Of a stretch of DNA of 64,000 nucleotides, positions 44,746 to 54,362 are shown piece after piece (within the stretch, counting starts at the first letter, position 1; each line of letters begins with the position of its first letter). This DNA is from Mangrovibacterium sp041596335. GTDB lineage: Bacteria; Bacteroidota; Bacteroidia; Bacteroidales; Prolixibacteraceae. The notes under the pieces were generated by a model. It saw nothing but the letters and a program-made list of their open reading frames with translations, had not been told where the DNA came from and did not search any database. Position numbers and translations under genes: made by a program. Location of the stretch: NCBI RefSeq assembly GCF_041596335.1, contig NZ_JBFHIT010000010.1, positions 31,143-95,142 on the forward strand, in the 5' to 3' direction.

Positions 44746-47700
44746 ATGAAAATAAAAGCTTACAAATACATTTTGTTTTGCGGACTATTATCTGCCTGCC
44801 TTTTCGGAAGCGTATTTCAGGTGAAAGCGGCCGGACTAAATGACTCTGCAACAGAACAACAAGAACTCAAAGTTACAGGAACGGTGAGGGATGCCTCTGG
44901 CACCATCATTGGAGCAACTGTTGTAGAAAAAGGAGATCTCCGCAACGGAACTATAACCAATGAAGAAGGCAAATTCAGCCTGAATGTCCGTCCCGGGGCC
45001 ATTCTTGTTGTCAGTTACATCGGTTATAAAACCCAGGAAGTAGCGGTTGGTCAGCTTCCGCTGGACATTGTCCTGGAAGAAGACAATAAAATGGTTAGCG
45101 ATGTCGTCGTTACTGCACTTGGAATCAAAAGAGAACGCAAAGCGCTGGGTTATAATGTGGCCGAAGTAAACGGCGACGCACTGACAAAGGCCAAGGAAAC
45201 CAATGTCATCAATTCAATGGCCGGTCGTGTACCCGGGTTGGTGGTCAGTCAAACTGCTGGCGGGCCATCGGGTTCTACCCGTGTACTCTTGCGCGGAAAT
45301 ACCGAGATGACCGGAAATAATCAGCCCCTGTATGTTATTGATGGTATTCCACTCGACAACACCAATTACGGTAGTGCCGGCACATCCGGTGGTTTCGACC
45401 TTGGCGATGGTATTTCGGGCATCAACCCCGATGATATCGAAAATATATCGGTGCTGAAAGGTCCGGCCGCATCTGCTCTTTATGGTAGCCGTGCCAGCCA
45501 CGGTGTTATCCTGATCACGACCAAAAAAGCCAATGGCAAAAACAGTTTCGACGTGGAATACAACGGAACGGTGACCTTCGATACACAACTTGCCAAATGG
45601 AACGACATACAACAGACTTATGGGATGGGCAGCAACGGAACCTACAGCATCGATGCGGTATCCAATACCAATAAAAGCTGGGGTGCGAAAGCTGACGGAA
45701 CCAATTCCCTGAAATACTATGACGGCGTAGAGCGGCCATACCTCATTATACCCGACAATACCTCGGGCTTTTTCCGCACTGGTCTTACTGCCAGTAATAC
45801 AGCCATCATCAGCACAAACAACGGTAATACCGGCGTGCGGTTCACTTATACCGACATGCGGAACAAAGATATTGTTCCGGAAACCCATATGAGCCGTGAC
45901 ATCTTTAATCTGCGTGCTAATACTTCGCTGGACAAGGTAGATTTTGATTTCAATGCCAACTATACGCGTGAGGCCGTAAAAAATCGTCCTGCGCTGGGCG
46001 ACAGCAAGTCGAATATTGGTAAAAACCTGATGACACTGGCCACCACTTACGATCAACGTTGGCTAAAAACCTACCAGGATGAGAATGGCGAGTACGCCAA
46101 CTGGAATGGCATGGATCCCTACAACGTGAATCCCTATTGGGATGTCTATAAAAATAGCAATGACTCGAAGAAAGATCAATTCCGCTTCAGCGGAAAGGCT
46201 ATTTGGAATATCAATAAGCATCTGAAGTTGCAGGGAACGGCAGGAGCCGAACTCAACTGGTTTACTTTCGACGACTTTAAAGCCCCCACTACGCCCGGTT
46301 TTGAAGCAGGACGCCTTCAAAGCAGTTCGTTCCAAAACCGGATGTACAATTTTGAGCTGCTTGCCCTTTACAACAAAAGCTGGGGAGATTTCGACCTTAA
46401 TGCGACCCTTGGAGGTAACGTGTACAAAGTGAATAACCAAACCACGGTTATCACAGCTCAGGATATGCAGGTTCGCGATGTCGTGGCCTTGATGAGCTTC
46501 AACGAAACCAGCATCGAACTGAACAGTTATCGCAAGCAAATCAACTCGGTCTATGGCGCTGTCAATCTGGGTTGGAAACACATGCTCTATTTCGACGCCA
46601 CGCTGCGCGGTGACCAGTCGTCGACGCTTCCTACCAGTAACAACATCTATGTCTATCCTTCTTTTTCGGGTAGCTTCGTATTCTCCGAACTGGCTCAGGT
46701 AAAAAAATTCATGCCTTACGGAAAGCTCCGCATGTCATGGGCCCAGGTAGGCAGCGATACGAACCCCTACCAGTTAGGACTGGTGTACACCAAATCCAAA
46801 TTTACTTATCCCGGCTACACCATCGGCTATATCGACAACAACACCATTCCAAACAAGGACTTGAAACCGACAAAGACCAACTCTTTTGAGATCGGTCTGG
46901 ATACAAAATTCCTAAAAAACCGGGTTGGCGTTGATTTTACCTACTATACGCAGACCAGTAAAAACCAGATTATGGGCATGGCCGGTTCCTGGACATCGGG
47001 CTACAACTACCGACTGATTAATGCCGGCGAAATTGAGAATAAAGGTATCGAAATAGCACTCAATACACGTCCCGTTGAAACCAAAGACTTCTCCTGGGAT
47101 GTAAATCTGAACTTTTCGAAAAACAGCAACAAAGTAAAAAAGCTTGTGGACGATATGGATATGTTCGAATTGGAAAAAGCTGCCTGGCTCGATGTTCAGG
47201 TGGCAGCCAAGGTCGGCGAGAATTTTGGTTCGATTGTAGGACCTGATTTTAAGTACAATGATAATGGAGAAGTACTCATCGATCCGCAGACTGGTTTGCC
47301 TCAATATGACAAGAGCAATCATGTGCTGGGTAACGCTTCGTGGGACTGGACCGGAGGTGCAACTACGACCTTGACTTACAAAAGACTGTCGCTTTCAGCA
47401 ATCTTCGACGTAAAAGTGGGAGCCGACCTCTACTCCATGTCTGCCCGTGCAGCTTATGAATCGGGCAAGAGCAAAGAAACACTTGCCGGACGAGAGGGAT
47501 GGTACCGCTCTGAAGAACAACGTCAAGCTGCCGGCATCGCCAAAGGCTCTGCCAGCTGGAACCCCACCGGAGGATTTGTCGCTCCCGGGGTAATTGACAA
47601 TGGAGATGGCACTTATCGTCCCAACGACATCTACATCAACCCAGAGGATTACTGGATGAGTGTAAGCCGCAATGCACCGTCAATGTTTGTCTTTGACAAC

Positions 47701-47937
47701 TCGTATGTGAAACTACGCGAACTAACGCTGAGCTACAATGTTCCGAAATCCCTGTTGAAAAATGTTGTAGAAGGTCTCAACCTCTCGTTTGTTGCACGTA
47801 ACCCATTTATCATCTGGAAAAACATTCCGAACATCGATCCGGATTCCAATTACAATAACACGACTGGTATGGGTATGGAATATGGCTCCTTACCGTCGCG
47901 CAGAAGCTACGGGTTCAACGTCAACATTAAATTCTAA
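44746..47937 (+). CDS. SusC/RagA family TonB-dependent outer membrane transporter
   Basis: 1063 residues. Signal peptide (1-~28), a carboxypeptidase-like regulatory domain (VTGTVRDASGTIIGATVVE ... EEGKFSLNV), a TonB-box-like stretch (DVVVTALGIKRE), the plug domain (VLLRGN..., PLYVIDGIPLDN, SVLKGPAASALYGSRA), then the beta barrel. It imports oligosaccharides through the outer membrane using energy from TonB. The susD gene follows after 41 bp. Substrate specificity is inferred from the neighbouring GH16 and GH3 enzymes. Confidence 0.98.
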   Translation: MKIKAYKYILFCGLLSACLFGSVFQVKAAGLNDSATEQQELKVTGTVRDASGTIIGATVVEKGDLRNGTITNEEGKFSLNVRPGAILVVSYIGYKTQEVAVGQLPLDIVLEEDNKMVSDVVVTALGIKRERKALGYNVAEVNGDALTKAKETNVINSMAGRVPGLVVSQTAGGPSGSTRVLLRGNTEMTGNNQPLYVIDGIPLDNTNYGSAGTSGGFDLGDGISGINPDDIENISVLKGPAASALYGSRASHGVILITTKKANGKNSFDVEYNGTVTFDTQLAKWNDIQQTYGMGSNGTYSIDAVSNTNKSWGAKADGTNSLKYYDGVERPYLIIPDNTSGFFRTGLTASNTAIISTNNGNTGVRFTYTDMRNKDIVPETHMSRDIFNLRANTSLDKVDFDFNANYTREAVKNRPALGDSKSNIGKNLMTLATTYDQRWLKTYQDENGEYANWNGMDPYNVNPYWDVYKNSNDSKKDQFRFSGKAIWNINKHLKLQGTAGAELNWFTFDDFKAPTTPGFEAGRLQSSSFQNRMYNFELLALYNKSWGDFDLNATLGGNVYKVNNQTTVITAQDMQVRDVVALMSFNETSIELNSYRKQINSVYGAVNLGWKHMLYFDATLRGDQSSTLPTSNNIYVYPSFSGSFVFSELAQVKKFMPYGKLRMSWAQVGSDTNPYQLGLVYTKSKFTYPGYTIGYIDNNTIPNKDLKPTKTNSFEIGLDTKFLKNRVGVDFTYYTQTSKNQIMGMAGSWTSGYNYRLINAGEIENKGIEIALNTRPVETKDFSWDVNLNFSKNSNKVKKLVDDMDMFELEKAAWLDVQVAAKVGENFGSIVGPDFKYNDNGEVLIDPQTGLPQYDKSNHVLGNASWDWTGGATTTLTYKRLSLSAIFDVKVGADLYSMSARAAYESGKSKETLAGREGWYRSEEQRQAAGIAKGSASWNPTGGFVAPGVIDNGDGTYRPNDIYINPEDYWMSVSRNAPSMFVFDNSYVKLRELTLSYNVPKSLLKNVVEGLNLSFVARNPFIIWKNIPNIDPDSNYNNTTGMGMEYGSLPSRRSYGFNVNIKF

Positions 47938-47978
47938 ACGAATTTCAAGTTTAATTCATTTACAAAGAATATAATACA

Positions 47979-49661
47979 ATGAAATACAATCTATCCTATA
48001 TAGCAATACTGTTGGTGACCTCTGTCCTGTTCTTTGCCGGCTGCACTGATCAGTACATGGAAAATATGAACACCGACCCCTCGAAGGCTGCCTCTGTTGA
48101 CCCCAACGCCCAGCTCACTACGGCACAGCTACAAACTTATGGCGACCTGGGAATGGTTGAAATTTACCGCAACTATCTCTACGCGTTCAATCAACAGCTC
48201 ATGGGATGTTGGAATACCACAAATTATGGAGGACGTCACACGCAAGACAACAGTGAGATGAGCCGCATCTGGACATCGTTTTATCCAATGGCCATCAAGA
48301 ACATCACGGACGCTGAATACCATACTGCCAACGACAGCCTAAAGGTGAATATTAATTCAGCCTTGCGTATATACAGAGTCTATCTCATGTCTGTTATCAC
48401 AGACATTTATGGTGATGTACCTTACAGCGAAGCTGGCAAGGGCTTTCTCGAAGGAAAGTTCAACCCCAGCTATGACACGCAGGAAGAAATATACAATGAT
48501 TTCTTCCTGGAGTTGAATAGTGCTGTTGAAAACCTTGACGCCGCCAAAGACAGAATTACGGGCGACGTTATTTACAACGGAGACATTGCAAAATGGAAAA
48601 AACTGGGCAATTCACTTCGCCTGCGCTTTGCCATGCGAATCTCCGATGTAGCACCTCAAAAGGCTCAGGAAGAATTTGAAAAAGCGCTGCAAGCCGATGG
48701 CGGCATTCTGGAGACTGCCAGCGACGACGCACTTATCAAATACATGGATATTTCGTTCAGCTTTGGGCAGGAAGCCTATTCCGATTATCGGGGTAATGCT
48801 TTGTCGCAGTTGCTTTTCGGTAACGACCCTGCCAATAATCCCAGCTATCTTTGTTCTACCTTATACAATCAACTTTACAACACCGGCGACCCCCGTACTT
48901 TCAGAATCGCCCGCTTCTATTACGACGGGCTTATGAGCGCCACAAGTCCGGCCAACCGTGTTGATTTAACTGACGAGATAATCGCCAAAGGCATCCAAAC
49001 GAACCCCCGCGATCCGGGAGCTTTCTCATGGGAACCGTGGCCTACAGGCTACGACAGCGATATTTTGAAAGAGCTGGCCAAGACCAATCCTTCAGTCAAC
49101 CCGAGTGTAGCCCGCGAAACCGAGCCAAAACTGGCTAATAATTTTCTCAAAGGCAGTAGTCCGGGGGTTGTGATAACTTCGGCAGAAGTGAAATTCCTGT
49201 TAGCAGAAGCCAAATTAAAAGGATGGAATGTTGGAGCTAGCTCTGTTAATGACTTGTATATCCAAGGCGTTCGGGCATCTATGGATTTTTTGACCGATAA
49301 TTACAATTGCGATGCTGTATCCGACGATGATTTCAACGCGTTCATCCCGAATATAAACATAGGCTACACCGACGAGCAAAAAAAGAAAGCGATTAACACA
49401 CAAGCATGGATTCTTCATCTCACCAACCCGACCGAATGCTGGGCCAACGTGCGCCGCTCAGGTTATCCCGCACTTAAATCTCCGGCAGATTACGGCTTCG
49501 GTCAGTTCCTAACCGGAGGTTCAGAAATTCCGGTACGTCTCTGTTACCCGGTACTCGAATCGTCATACAACAAAGCAAATTATGACGAAGCCTTGAACCG
49601 GATGGGTGGCAATAACAGCTGGAACACACCTGTATGGTGGAACAAAATAATTACGGAATAA
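47979..49661 (+). CDS. SusD/RagB family surface glycan-binding lipoprotein
   Basis: 560 residues. Lipoprotein signal with Cys in FFAGCTDQYM (about residue 22). Family motifs include the TPR-like N-terminal helices (YGDVPYSEAGKGFLE) and the C-terminal segment; AEVKFLLAEAKLKGWN is the usual tetratricopeptide helix near residue 400. SusD covers the SusC barrel and grasps the oligosaccharide. This copy belongs to the SusD-like subgroup often annotated as SusD/RagB-like outer membrane lipoprotein (SusD-like_2). It pairs with the upstream susC. Confidence 0.96.
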   Translation: MKYNLSYIAILLVTSVLFFAGCTDQYMENMNTDPSKAASVDPNAQLTTAQLQTYGDLGMVEIYRNYLYAFNQQLMGCWNTTNYGGRHTQDNSEMSRIWTSFYPMAIKNITDAEYHTANDSLKVNINSALRIYRVYLMSVITDIYGDVPYSEAGKGFLEGKFNPSYDTQEEIYNDFFLELNSAVENLDAAKDRITGDVIYNGDIAKWKKLGNSLRLRFAMRISDVAPQKAQEEFEKALQADGGILETASDDALIKYMDISFSFGQEAYSDYRGNALSQLLFGNDPANNPSYLCSTLYNQLYNTGDPRTFRIARFYYDGLMSATSPANRVDLTDEIIAKGIQTNPRDPGAFSWEPWPTGYDSDILKELAKTNPSVNPSVARETEPKLANNFLKGSSPGVVITSAEVKFLLAEAKLKGWNVGASSVNDLYIQGVRASMDFLTDNYNCDAVSDDDFNAFIPNINIGYTDEQKKKAINTQAWILHLTNPTECWANVRRSGYPALKSPADYGFGQFLTGGSEIPVRLCYPVLESSYNKANYDEALNRMGGNNSWNTPVWWNKIITE

Positions 49662-49686
49662 CGATAAAGATGTAAATAGAAGAAAT

Positions 49687-50943
49687 ATGAAAACAATATA
49701 TTTTATACTGGTTGCCGTGCTTGCGATGAATTTCACATTCACAGCATGCAACAACGAAGATCCGTTCTCAACAGCTACTGCCAGTGACGACCCGCGGATA
49801 CTCGATCCCATTTTCCCGGACCGCGTAAACGGCGAACTGCCTGTTGTCGCCAACATTAGCAGGGATGCCAACCTCCAAATGGAACTGACCGTCACTCCGG
49901 CTGACTATACCACCATTTCATGGCAGATCGACGGAATTGAAGTACAAACCGGAACGTCACTCGATATCAACCTCAAAGCAGGTACATACAACTTTAAGGT
50001 AATCGTTTCAACCGAAGCCGGTAAATCGACCTATCGCGAGGGTATTGTACAGGTAAATCCCTTAGCGGACGACCCCTGGGCAACAGAAGTCGGCTTTGAG
50101 CGTATCATCGCGCCGGGAATAAGCGCCCGCCTTTATGGCAACAATCTTGACAACGTAACGAGCATTATTATTGATGGAATAACCATCAATAATATCGTTT
50201 ACGTCGCTTCAGAAGACAATCCCTATATCGAATATGAAGTTCCGGCCGACCTGGCCGAAGGTGAGCATCGCGTGGTACTGGTAGACAATGAAAACAACGA
50301 ATATGGTGGCAACACCGTCAAAGTCACCTACACGGCACTTATCACTTCAGGAGCCGACCGTACCAATGCGAACAGAGAATGGGTAATGACCGGTATCAAT
50401 CTCGACCAGATTGCTTCGCTGACCTTCGCAGGACAGACGATCACCGGGTTCACCCGGCAGTCGACCACTGAAATCGCAATTACCTGTCCTCAATTGGATG
50501 ACGGGGAATACCAACTGACCGGTGTTACCCAAAGCGGTGCAGGCTTACAATTCTATGTGGATAAGAATGTCGTTACCGAACAAACAGTCACTGTTTCTTC
50601 AACCACTGTACTCTGGCAAGGACACCATTATGTGTCGTGGGATCTTCCTGACGACAGTCCGAACAAAACCTTCAACCTGATTGGCAGTGACGTATTTGCC
50701 TCGTTAAAAGCCGGTGCTGTCCTGAGTATTCACTATTCAGTAGCCGCTGAAGCAGCATATCATCAGTTACGTACCACGACCGGCTGGTGGAATGATCTAC
50801 CCGGCACTTCTGTAATCGAGTTCTCAACAGACGGAGTGAAAGAAGTACAGTTAACACAAGAGGTTCTGGATAAAATTCAGGCTGAAAGCGGATTTCTTTG
50901 TGTAGGACATGGCTACTATGTAGATATGGTAACCGTGCAGTAA
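49687..50943 (+). CDS. Surface glycan-binding lipoprotein (SGBP/SusE-F position)
   Basis: 418 residues. Lipoprotein signal with Cys in FTFTACNNED (about 20). An N-terminal PKD-like Ig domain (ISWQIDGIEVQTGTSLDINLKAGTYNF, in part), one or two IPT/TIG-like Ig domains in the middle (RLYGNNLDNVTSIIIDG; VMTGINLDQIASLTFAG) and a C-terminal beta-sandwich with exposed aromatics (TTGWWNDLPG, VLWQGHHYVSW) that would hold the sugar. This layout fits surface glycan-binding proteins of beta-glucan loci, which are specific to each locus and poorly conserved. Between susD and GH3 in the same operon. Confidence 0.85.
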   Translation: MKTIYFILVAVLAMNFTFTACNNEDPFSTATASDDPRILDPIFPDRVNGELPVVANISRDANLQMELTVTPADYTTISWQIDGIEVQTGTSLDINLKAGTYNFKVIVSTEAGKSTYREGIVQVNPLADDPWATEVGFERIIAPGISARLYGNNLDNVTSIIIDGITINNIVYVASEDNPYIEYEVPADLAEGEHRVVLVDNENNEYGGNTVKVTYTALITSGADRTNANREWVMTGINLDQIASLTFAGQTITGFTRQSTTEIAITCPQLDDGEYQLTGVTQSGAGLQFYVDKNVVTEQTVTVSSTTVLWQGHHYVSWDLPDDSPNKTFNLIGSDVFASLKAGAVLSIHYSVAAEAAYHQLRTTTGWWNDLPGTSVIEFSTDGVKEVQLTQEVLDKIQAESGFLCVGHGYYVDMVTVQ

Positions 50944-50970
50944 TATGAACAAAAAATTAATCATTGGCTT

Positions 50971-53298
50971 ATGACACTGAAAAAAGTATTACTAATTTTT
51001 TCATCAACTATTATGGTTGCCTGCACTACGCAGGTAACCCCTCCTTCAGCAATTGCGGAAGATACTAAGATAGAGCAGCAGGTGAATGACATCATTAAAA
51101 AAATGACTCTTGATGAAAAAATAGGTCAAATGACTGAACTTAGCATTGACGTATTAGGTGAATTCGTTAATGATGAATTCAAACTTGATGATGCCAAACT
51201 TCACAAGGCCATTGCTGAATTCAAAGTTGGTTCTTTTTTAAATGCCCCTGGTCCTGTAGCACAAAGTCGTGAGAAATGGCAAGAGATTATCGGTAAAATA
51301 CAGGATGTATCGATGAAAGAAATCGGTATTCCCTGTATCTATGGATTGGATCAGAATCATGGCACCACCTACACATTGGGGGGTACTTTATTCCCGCAAA
51401 ATATTAATATTGGGGCTTCGTTCAATACCGAATTGGCATACAAATCGGCACAGGTTACTGCTTATGAAACCCGTGCAGCCAACTGTCCGTGGACTTATTC
51501 CCCGACTGTGGACATGGCACGCGACCCGAGATGGCCACGTGTTTGGGAGAATTACGGCGAAGATTGCCTGGTTAACTCAATCATGGGGAGTACTGCCGTT
51601 CGTGGCTTCCAGGGCGACGATCCTAATCATATCCCAGCGGATCGTATCGCGACTTCAGTAAAACATTATATGGGGTACAGCATGTCGCGTACTGGAAAAG
51701 ATCGAACGCCAGCTTACATATCCGATGCCGACCTGCGTGAAAAATGTTTTGCACCTTTTAAAGCATGTGTTGAAGCCGGAGCATTAACCATCATGGTCAA
51801 TAGCGGATCTATTAACGGAGTGCCGGTTCATGCCAACTATGACTTGCTGACCAAATGGTTGAAAGAAGACTTAAAATGGGATGGAATGTTGTTAACTGAT
51901 TGGGCAGATATTGACAATCTTTACACACGGGAACACATCGCAGCCAATAAGAAAGAGGCTATCCAAATAGCTATTAATGCAGGGATCGACATGGCGATGG
52001 AGCCTTACGATCTTCATTTCTGTACACTGCTGAAAGAACTGGTGGAAGAAGATAAGGTACCCATGAGCCGAATTGATGACGCTGTACGCCGGATTCTCAG
52101 ATTAAAACTCCGCTTGGATCTCTTCAATTGCCCTAATACATTGACTGAAGATTATCCGCTTTTTGGTAGTAATGAACACAAGCAATTAGCACTCCATGTT
52201 GCTGAAGAGTCAATGATCCTGCTTAAAAATGAGAATAACATATTACCTCTGACAAAAGGAAAAAAACTCCTTGTCACTGGCCCAAATGCTAATTCCATGC
52301 GCTGTTTGAATGGTGGATGGAGCTATTCATGGCAAGGACATCTTACCGATAGGTTTGCTGGTGAGTATAATACCATTTACGAGGCTATATGCAACAAATT
52401 TGGTGCGGACAATGTACGATTGGAACAAGGAGTAACCTATAAACAGGAAGGAAGTTATACGGAAGAAAATGAGCCGGAGATTGAAAAAGCTGTTGCCGCA
52501 GCACGCAATGTCGATATCATCATTGCTTGTATTGGTGAAAACTCTTATTGCGAAACGCCCGGTAACCTCAACGATCTCGCCATTTCTCCAAATCAACGTA
52601 AACTTGTAAAAGCCCTGGCCACTACAGGAAAACCAATTGTGCTAATACTCAACGAAGGTAGGCCTCGTATTATCAACGATATTGAGCCGATGGCAAGTGG
52701 TATCATAAACATTTTGTTGCCAGGTAATTTTGGTGGCGATGCGTTGGCCAACATATTAGACGGTAGTGTCAATCCGAGTGCCAAAATGCCATACACATAC
52801 CCGCGCAATCAAGCCGAACTTACCACCTATGATTACAGGGTAAGCGAAGAAATAGACAAAATGGAGGGAGCGTATGACTATGACGCAGTTATCTCTGTAC
52901 AATGGCCTTTTGGCTACGGACTTAGCTACACAACATTCGAATACAGTAATTTCAAAGCTAATATGGACTCATTTACAGCTGAGGACGAATTACATTTTTC
53001 TGTAGATATAACCAATAGCGGTACGAAATCAGGGAAAGAAGCAGTTATGCTTTTCAGCCGTGATTTGGTGGCGTCCCTTACACCAGAGAGCCGTAGATTA
53101 AGAGCATTTAAAAAAGTAGAACTACAGCCTGGCGAAACCCAAACTGTTACCTTGTCCATTAAAGGCAGTGACTTAGCATTTGTTGGTGCAGATGGTAAAT
53201 GGATATTGGAACAAGGAGATTTTCGTATGCAAAGCGGTAATCAAACCTTGAATATTGAATGTAACAAAACATACAAATGGAACACCCCTAACAAATAA
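50971..53298 (+). CDS. GH3 family beta-glucosidase
   Basis: 775 residues, full length for three-domain GH3 enzymes (barrel, alpha/beta sandwich, fibronectin-III-like end). Signal peptide with Cys at 18 (MVACTTQ), so a lipoprotein. The nucleophile Asp is in LLTDWADIDNLY (about residue 310), and RDPRWPRVWENYGED with SVKHYMGYS are family hallmarks. The C-terminal FnIII-like domain begins around LHFSVDITNSGTKSGKEAV. It should release glucose from the ends of beta-gluco-oligosaccharides in the periplasm, after GH16 cleavage and SusCD import. Last gene of the tight operon, 27 bp after the SGBP gene. Confidence 0.95.
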   Translation: MTLKKVLLIFSSTIMVACTTQVTPPSAIAEDTKIEQQVNDIIKKMTLDEKIGQMTELSIDVLGEFVNDEFKLDDAKLHKAIAEFKVGSFLNAPGPVAQSREKWQEIIGKIQDVSMKEIGIPCIYGLDQNHGTTYTLGGTLFPQNINIGASFNTELAYKSAQVTAYETRAANCPWTYSPTVDMARDPRWPRVWENYGEDCLVNSIMGSTAVRGFQGDDPNHIPADRIATSVKHYMGYSMSRTGKDRTPAYISDADLREKCFAPFKACVEAGALTIMVNSGSINGVPVHANYDLLTKWLKEDLKWDGMLLTDWADIDNLYTREHIAANKKEAIQIAINAGIDMAMEPYDLHFCTLLKELVEEDKVPMSRIDDAVRRILRLKLRLDLFNCPNTLTEDYPLFGSNEHKQLALHVAEESMILLKNENNILPLTKGKKLLVTGPNANSMRCLNGGWSYSWQGHLTDRFAGEYNTIYEAICNKFGADNVRLEQGVTYKQEGSYTEENEPEIEKAVAAARNVDIIIACIGENSYCETPGNLNDLAISPNQRKLVKALATTGKPIVLILNEGRPRIINDIEPMASGIINILLPGNFGGDALANILDGSVNPSAKMPYTYPRNQAELTTYDYRVSEEIDKMEGAYDYDAVISVQWPFGYGLSYTTFEYSNFKANMDSFTAEDELHFSVDITNSGTKSGKEAVMLFSRDLVASLTPESRRLRAFKKVELQPGETQTVTLSIKGSDLAFVGADGKWILEQGDFRMQSGNQTLNIECNKTYKWNTPNK

Positions 53299-53419
53299 AT
53301 TGCGGAGCAGTTCAAAACTTGCTGAGTGGTATCTGTAATCGTAAATTAAATATTCAAAACTGAAAGCGCCTCGTGGGCAATTGATGTAATTTGCCGTTTC
53401 TAAACTAAACTGATGGCAA

Positions 53420-54250
53420 ATGAAACAAACTTTTTTTGTGGCATTCATGATCTTTTCTCTTATTGTGAATGCACAGAAGTACACGGAGTCCACGCCTTTT
53501 GGATTTGATGTGTCCCGACCGAATATTCCACATGGGAAGATAGACACATTGGTTTATCACTCCGAAACAGTAGGGGCCGATCGGAAAACCTTGATCTATA
53601 CACCTCCGGGATATTCTGATGATACAAAATATCCGGTTTTATACCTGTTGCACGGCATTGGTGGCGACGAAAAAGAATGGTACAATCAGGGAGCCCCACA
53701 AGTTATCCTCGATAACCTTTATGCTGAAGGCAAGTTGAAACCAATGATCGTGGTTTTACCAAATGGTCGGGCCATGGTGGACGACAGGGCTGTTGGAAAT
53801 ATTATGGCGCCAGACAAAGTTCAGGCTTTTTCCAATTTTGAACTGGATTTACTTCATGATTTGATCCCATTTGTGGAACAAAAATACGCTGTATTGGCAG
53901 ATCGCGATCATCGCGCTCTTGCCGGATTATCAATGGGGGGAGGCCAAGCGTTGAATTTCGGTCTGGGACATCTGGACACGTTTGCTTGGGTTGGCGGTTT
54001 TTCTTCGGCACCTAATACAAAACTGCCGGAAGAACTTGTACCAGACCCTGAAAAGGCAAAGGAACAGTTAAAATTACTTTGGATTTCCTGCGGTGACCAA
54101 GATGGCTTGATTCGTTTTAGTGAGCGGACTCACACTTACTTGACGGAAAATGGTGTGCCTCATATTTATCAGGTAATTCCTGGCGGATATCACGACTTCA
54201 AGGTGTGGAAAGATAATCTCTACCAGTTTTCTCAACTGCTTTTCAAGTAA
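53420..54250 (+). CDS. Secreted alpha/beta-hydrolase esterase (carbohydrate esterase family 1-like)
   Basis: 276 residues. Signal peptide (MKQTFFVAFMIFSLIVNAQ). The fold is clear: oxyanion region LYLLHGIGGDEKEWYNQG, nucleophile Ser 171 in AGLSMGGGQA, and catalytic His in PGGYHDFKVW. This is the putative esterase/feruloyl-esterase-like group often found in polysaccharide loci, removing acetyl or feruloyl groups from plant glycans. It lies 121 bp after GH3, so it may be a separate unit or a distal operon member. A plain beta-1,3-glucan would need no esterase, which hints at a decorated or mixed cell-wall substrate. Confidence 0.88.
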   Translation: MKQTFFVAFMIFSLIVNAQKYTESTPFGFDVSRPNIPHGKIDTLVYHSETVGADRKTLIYTPPGYSDDTKYPVLYLLHGIGGDEKEWYNQGAPQVILDNLYAEGKLKPMIVVLPNGRAMVDDRAVGNIMAPDKVQAFSNFELDLLHDLIPFVEQKYAVLADRDHRALAGLSMGGGQALNFGLGHLDTFAWVGGFSSAPNTKLPEELVPDPEKAKEQLKLLWISCGDQDGLIRFSERTHTYLTENGVPHIYQVIPGGYHDFKVWKDNLYQFSQLLFK

Positions 54251-54275
54251 GAATATGTCTTCAGATAAGTCTGAA

Positions 54276-54295
54276 TTTTGACAGCGCTGTCAAAA
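54276..54295. promoter_or_regulatory. 20-bp perfect palindrome, LacI-operator-like
   Basis: TTTTGACAGCGCTGTCAAAA reads the same on both strands and lies 25 bp after the esterase stop codon. The core TGACAGCGCTGTCA has the centre CG of LacI-family operators. It could also act as a short bidirectional terminator, as it has T and A tracts at its ends. No LacI-type regulator gene is in this window. Confidence 0.5.
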
Positions 54296-54362
54296 ACGTT
54301 GATTTTATCGAATTTTAACAGCAACGCCTGTCATGGACGCGAAGTTAAATTTCGTATCACTA

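Noticed and set aside
45214..46056. Long minus-strand frame opposite susC (280 codons)
   Set aside because: It is a shadow of the real SusC frame; the product shows no protein-like features and susC is certain.
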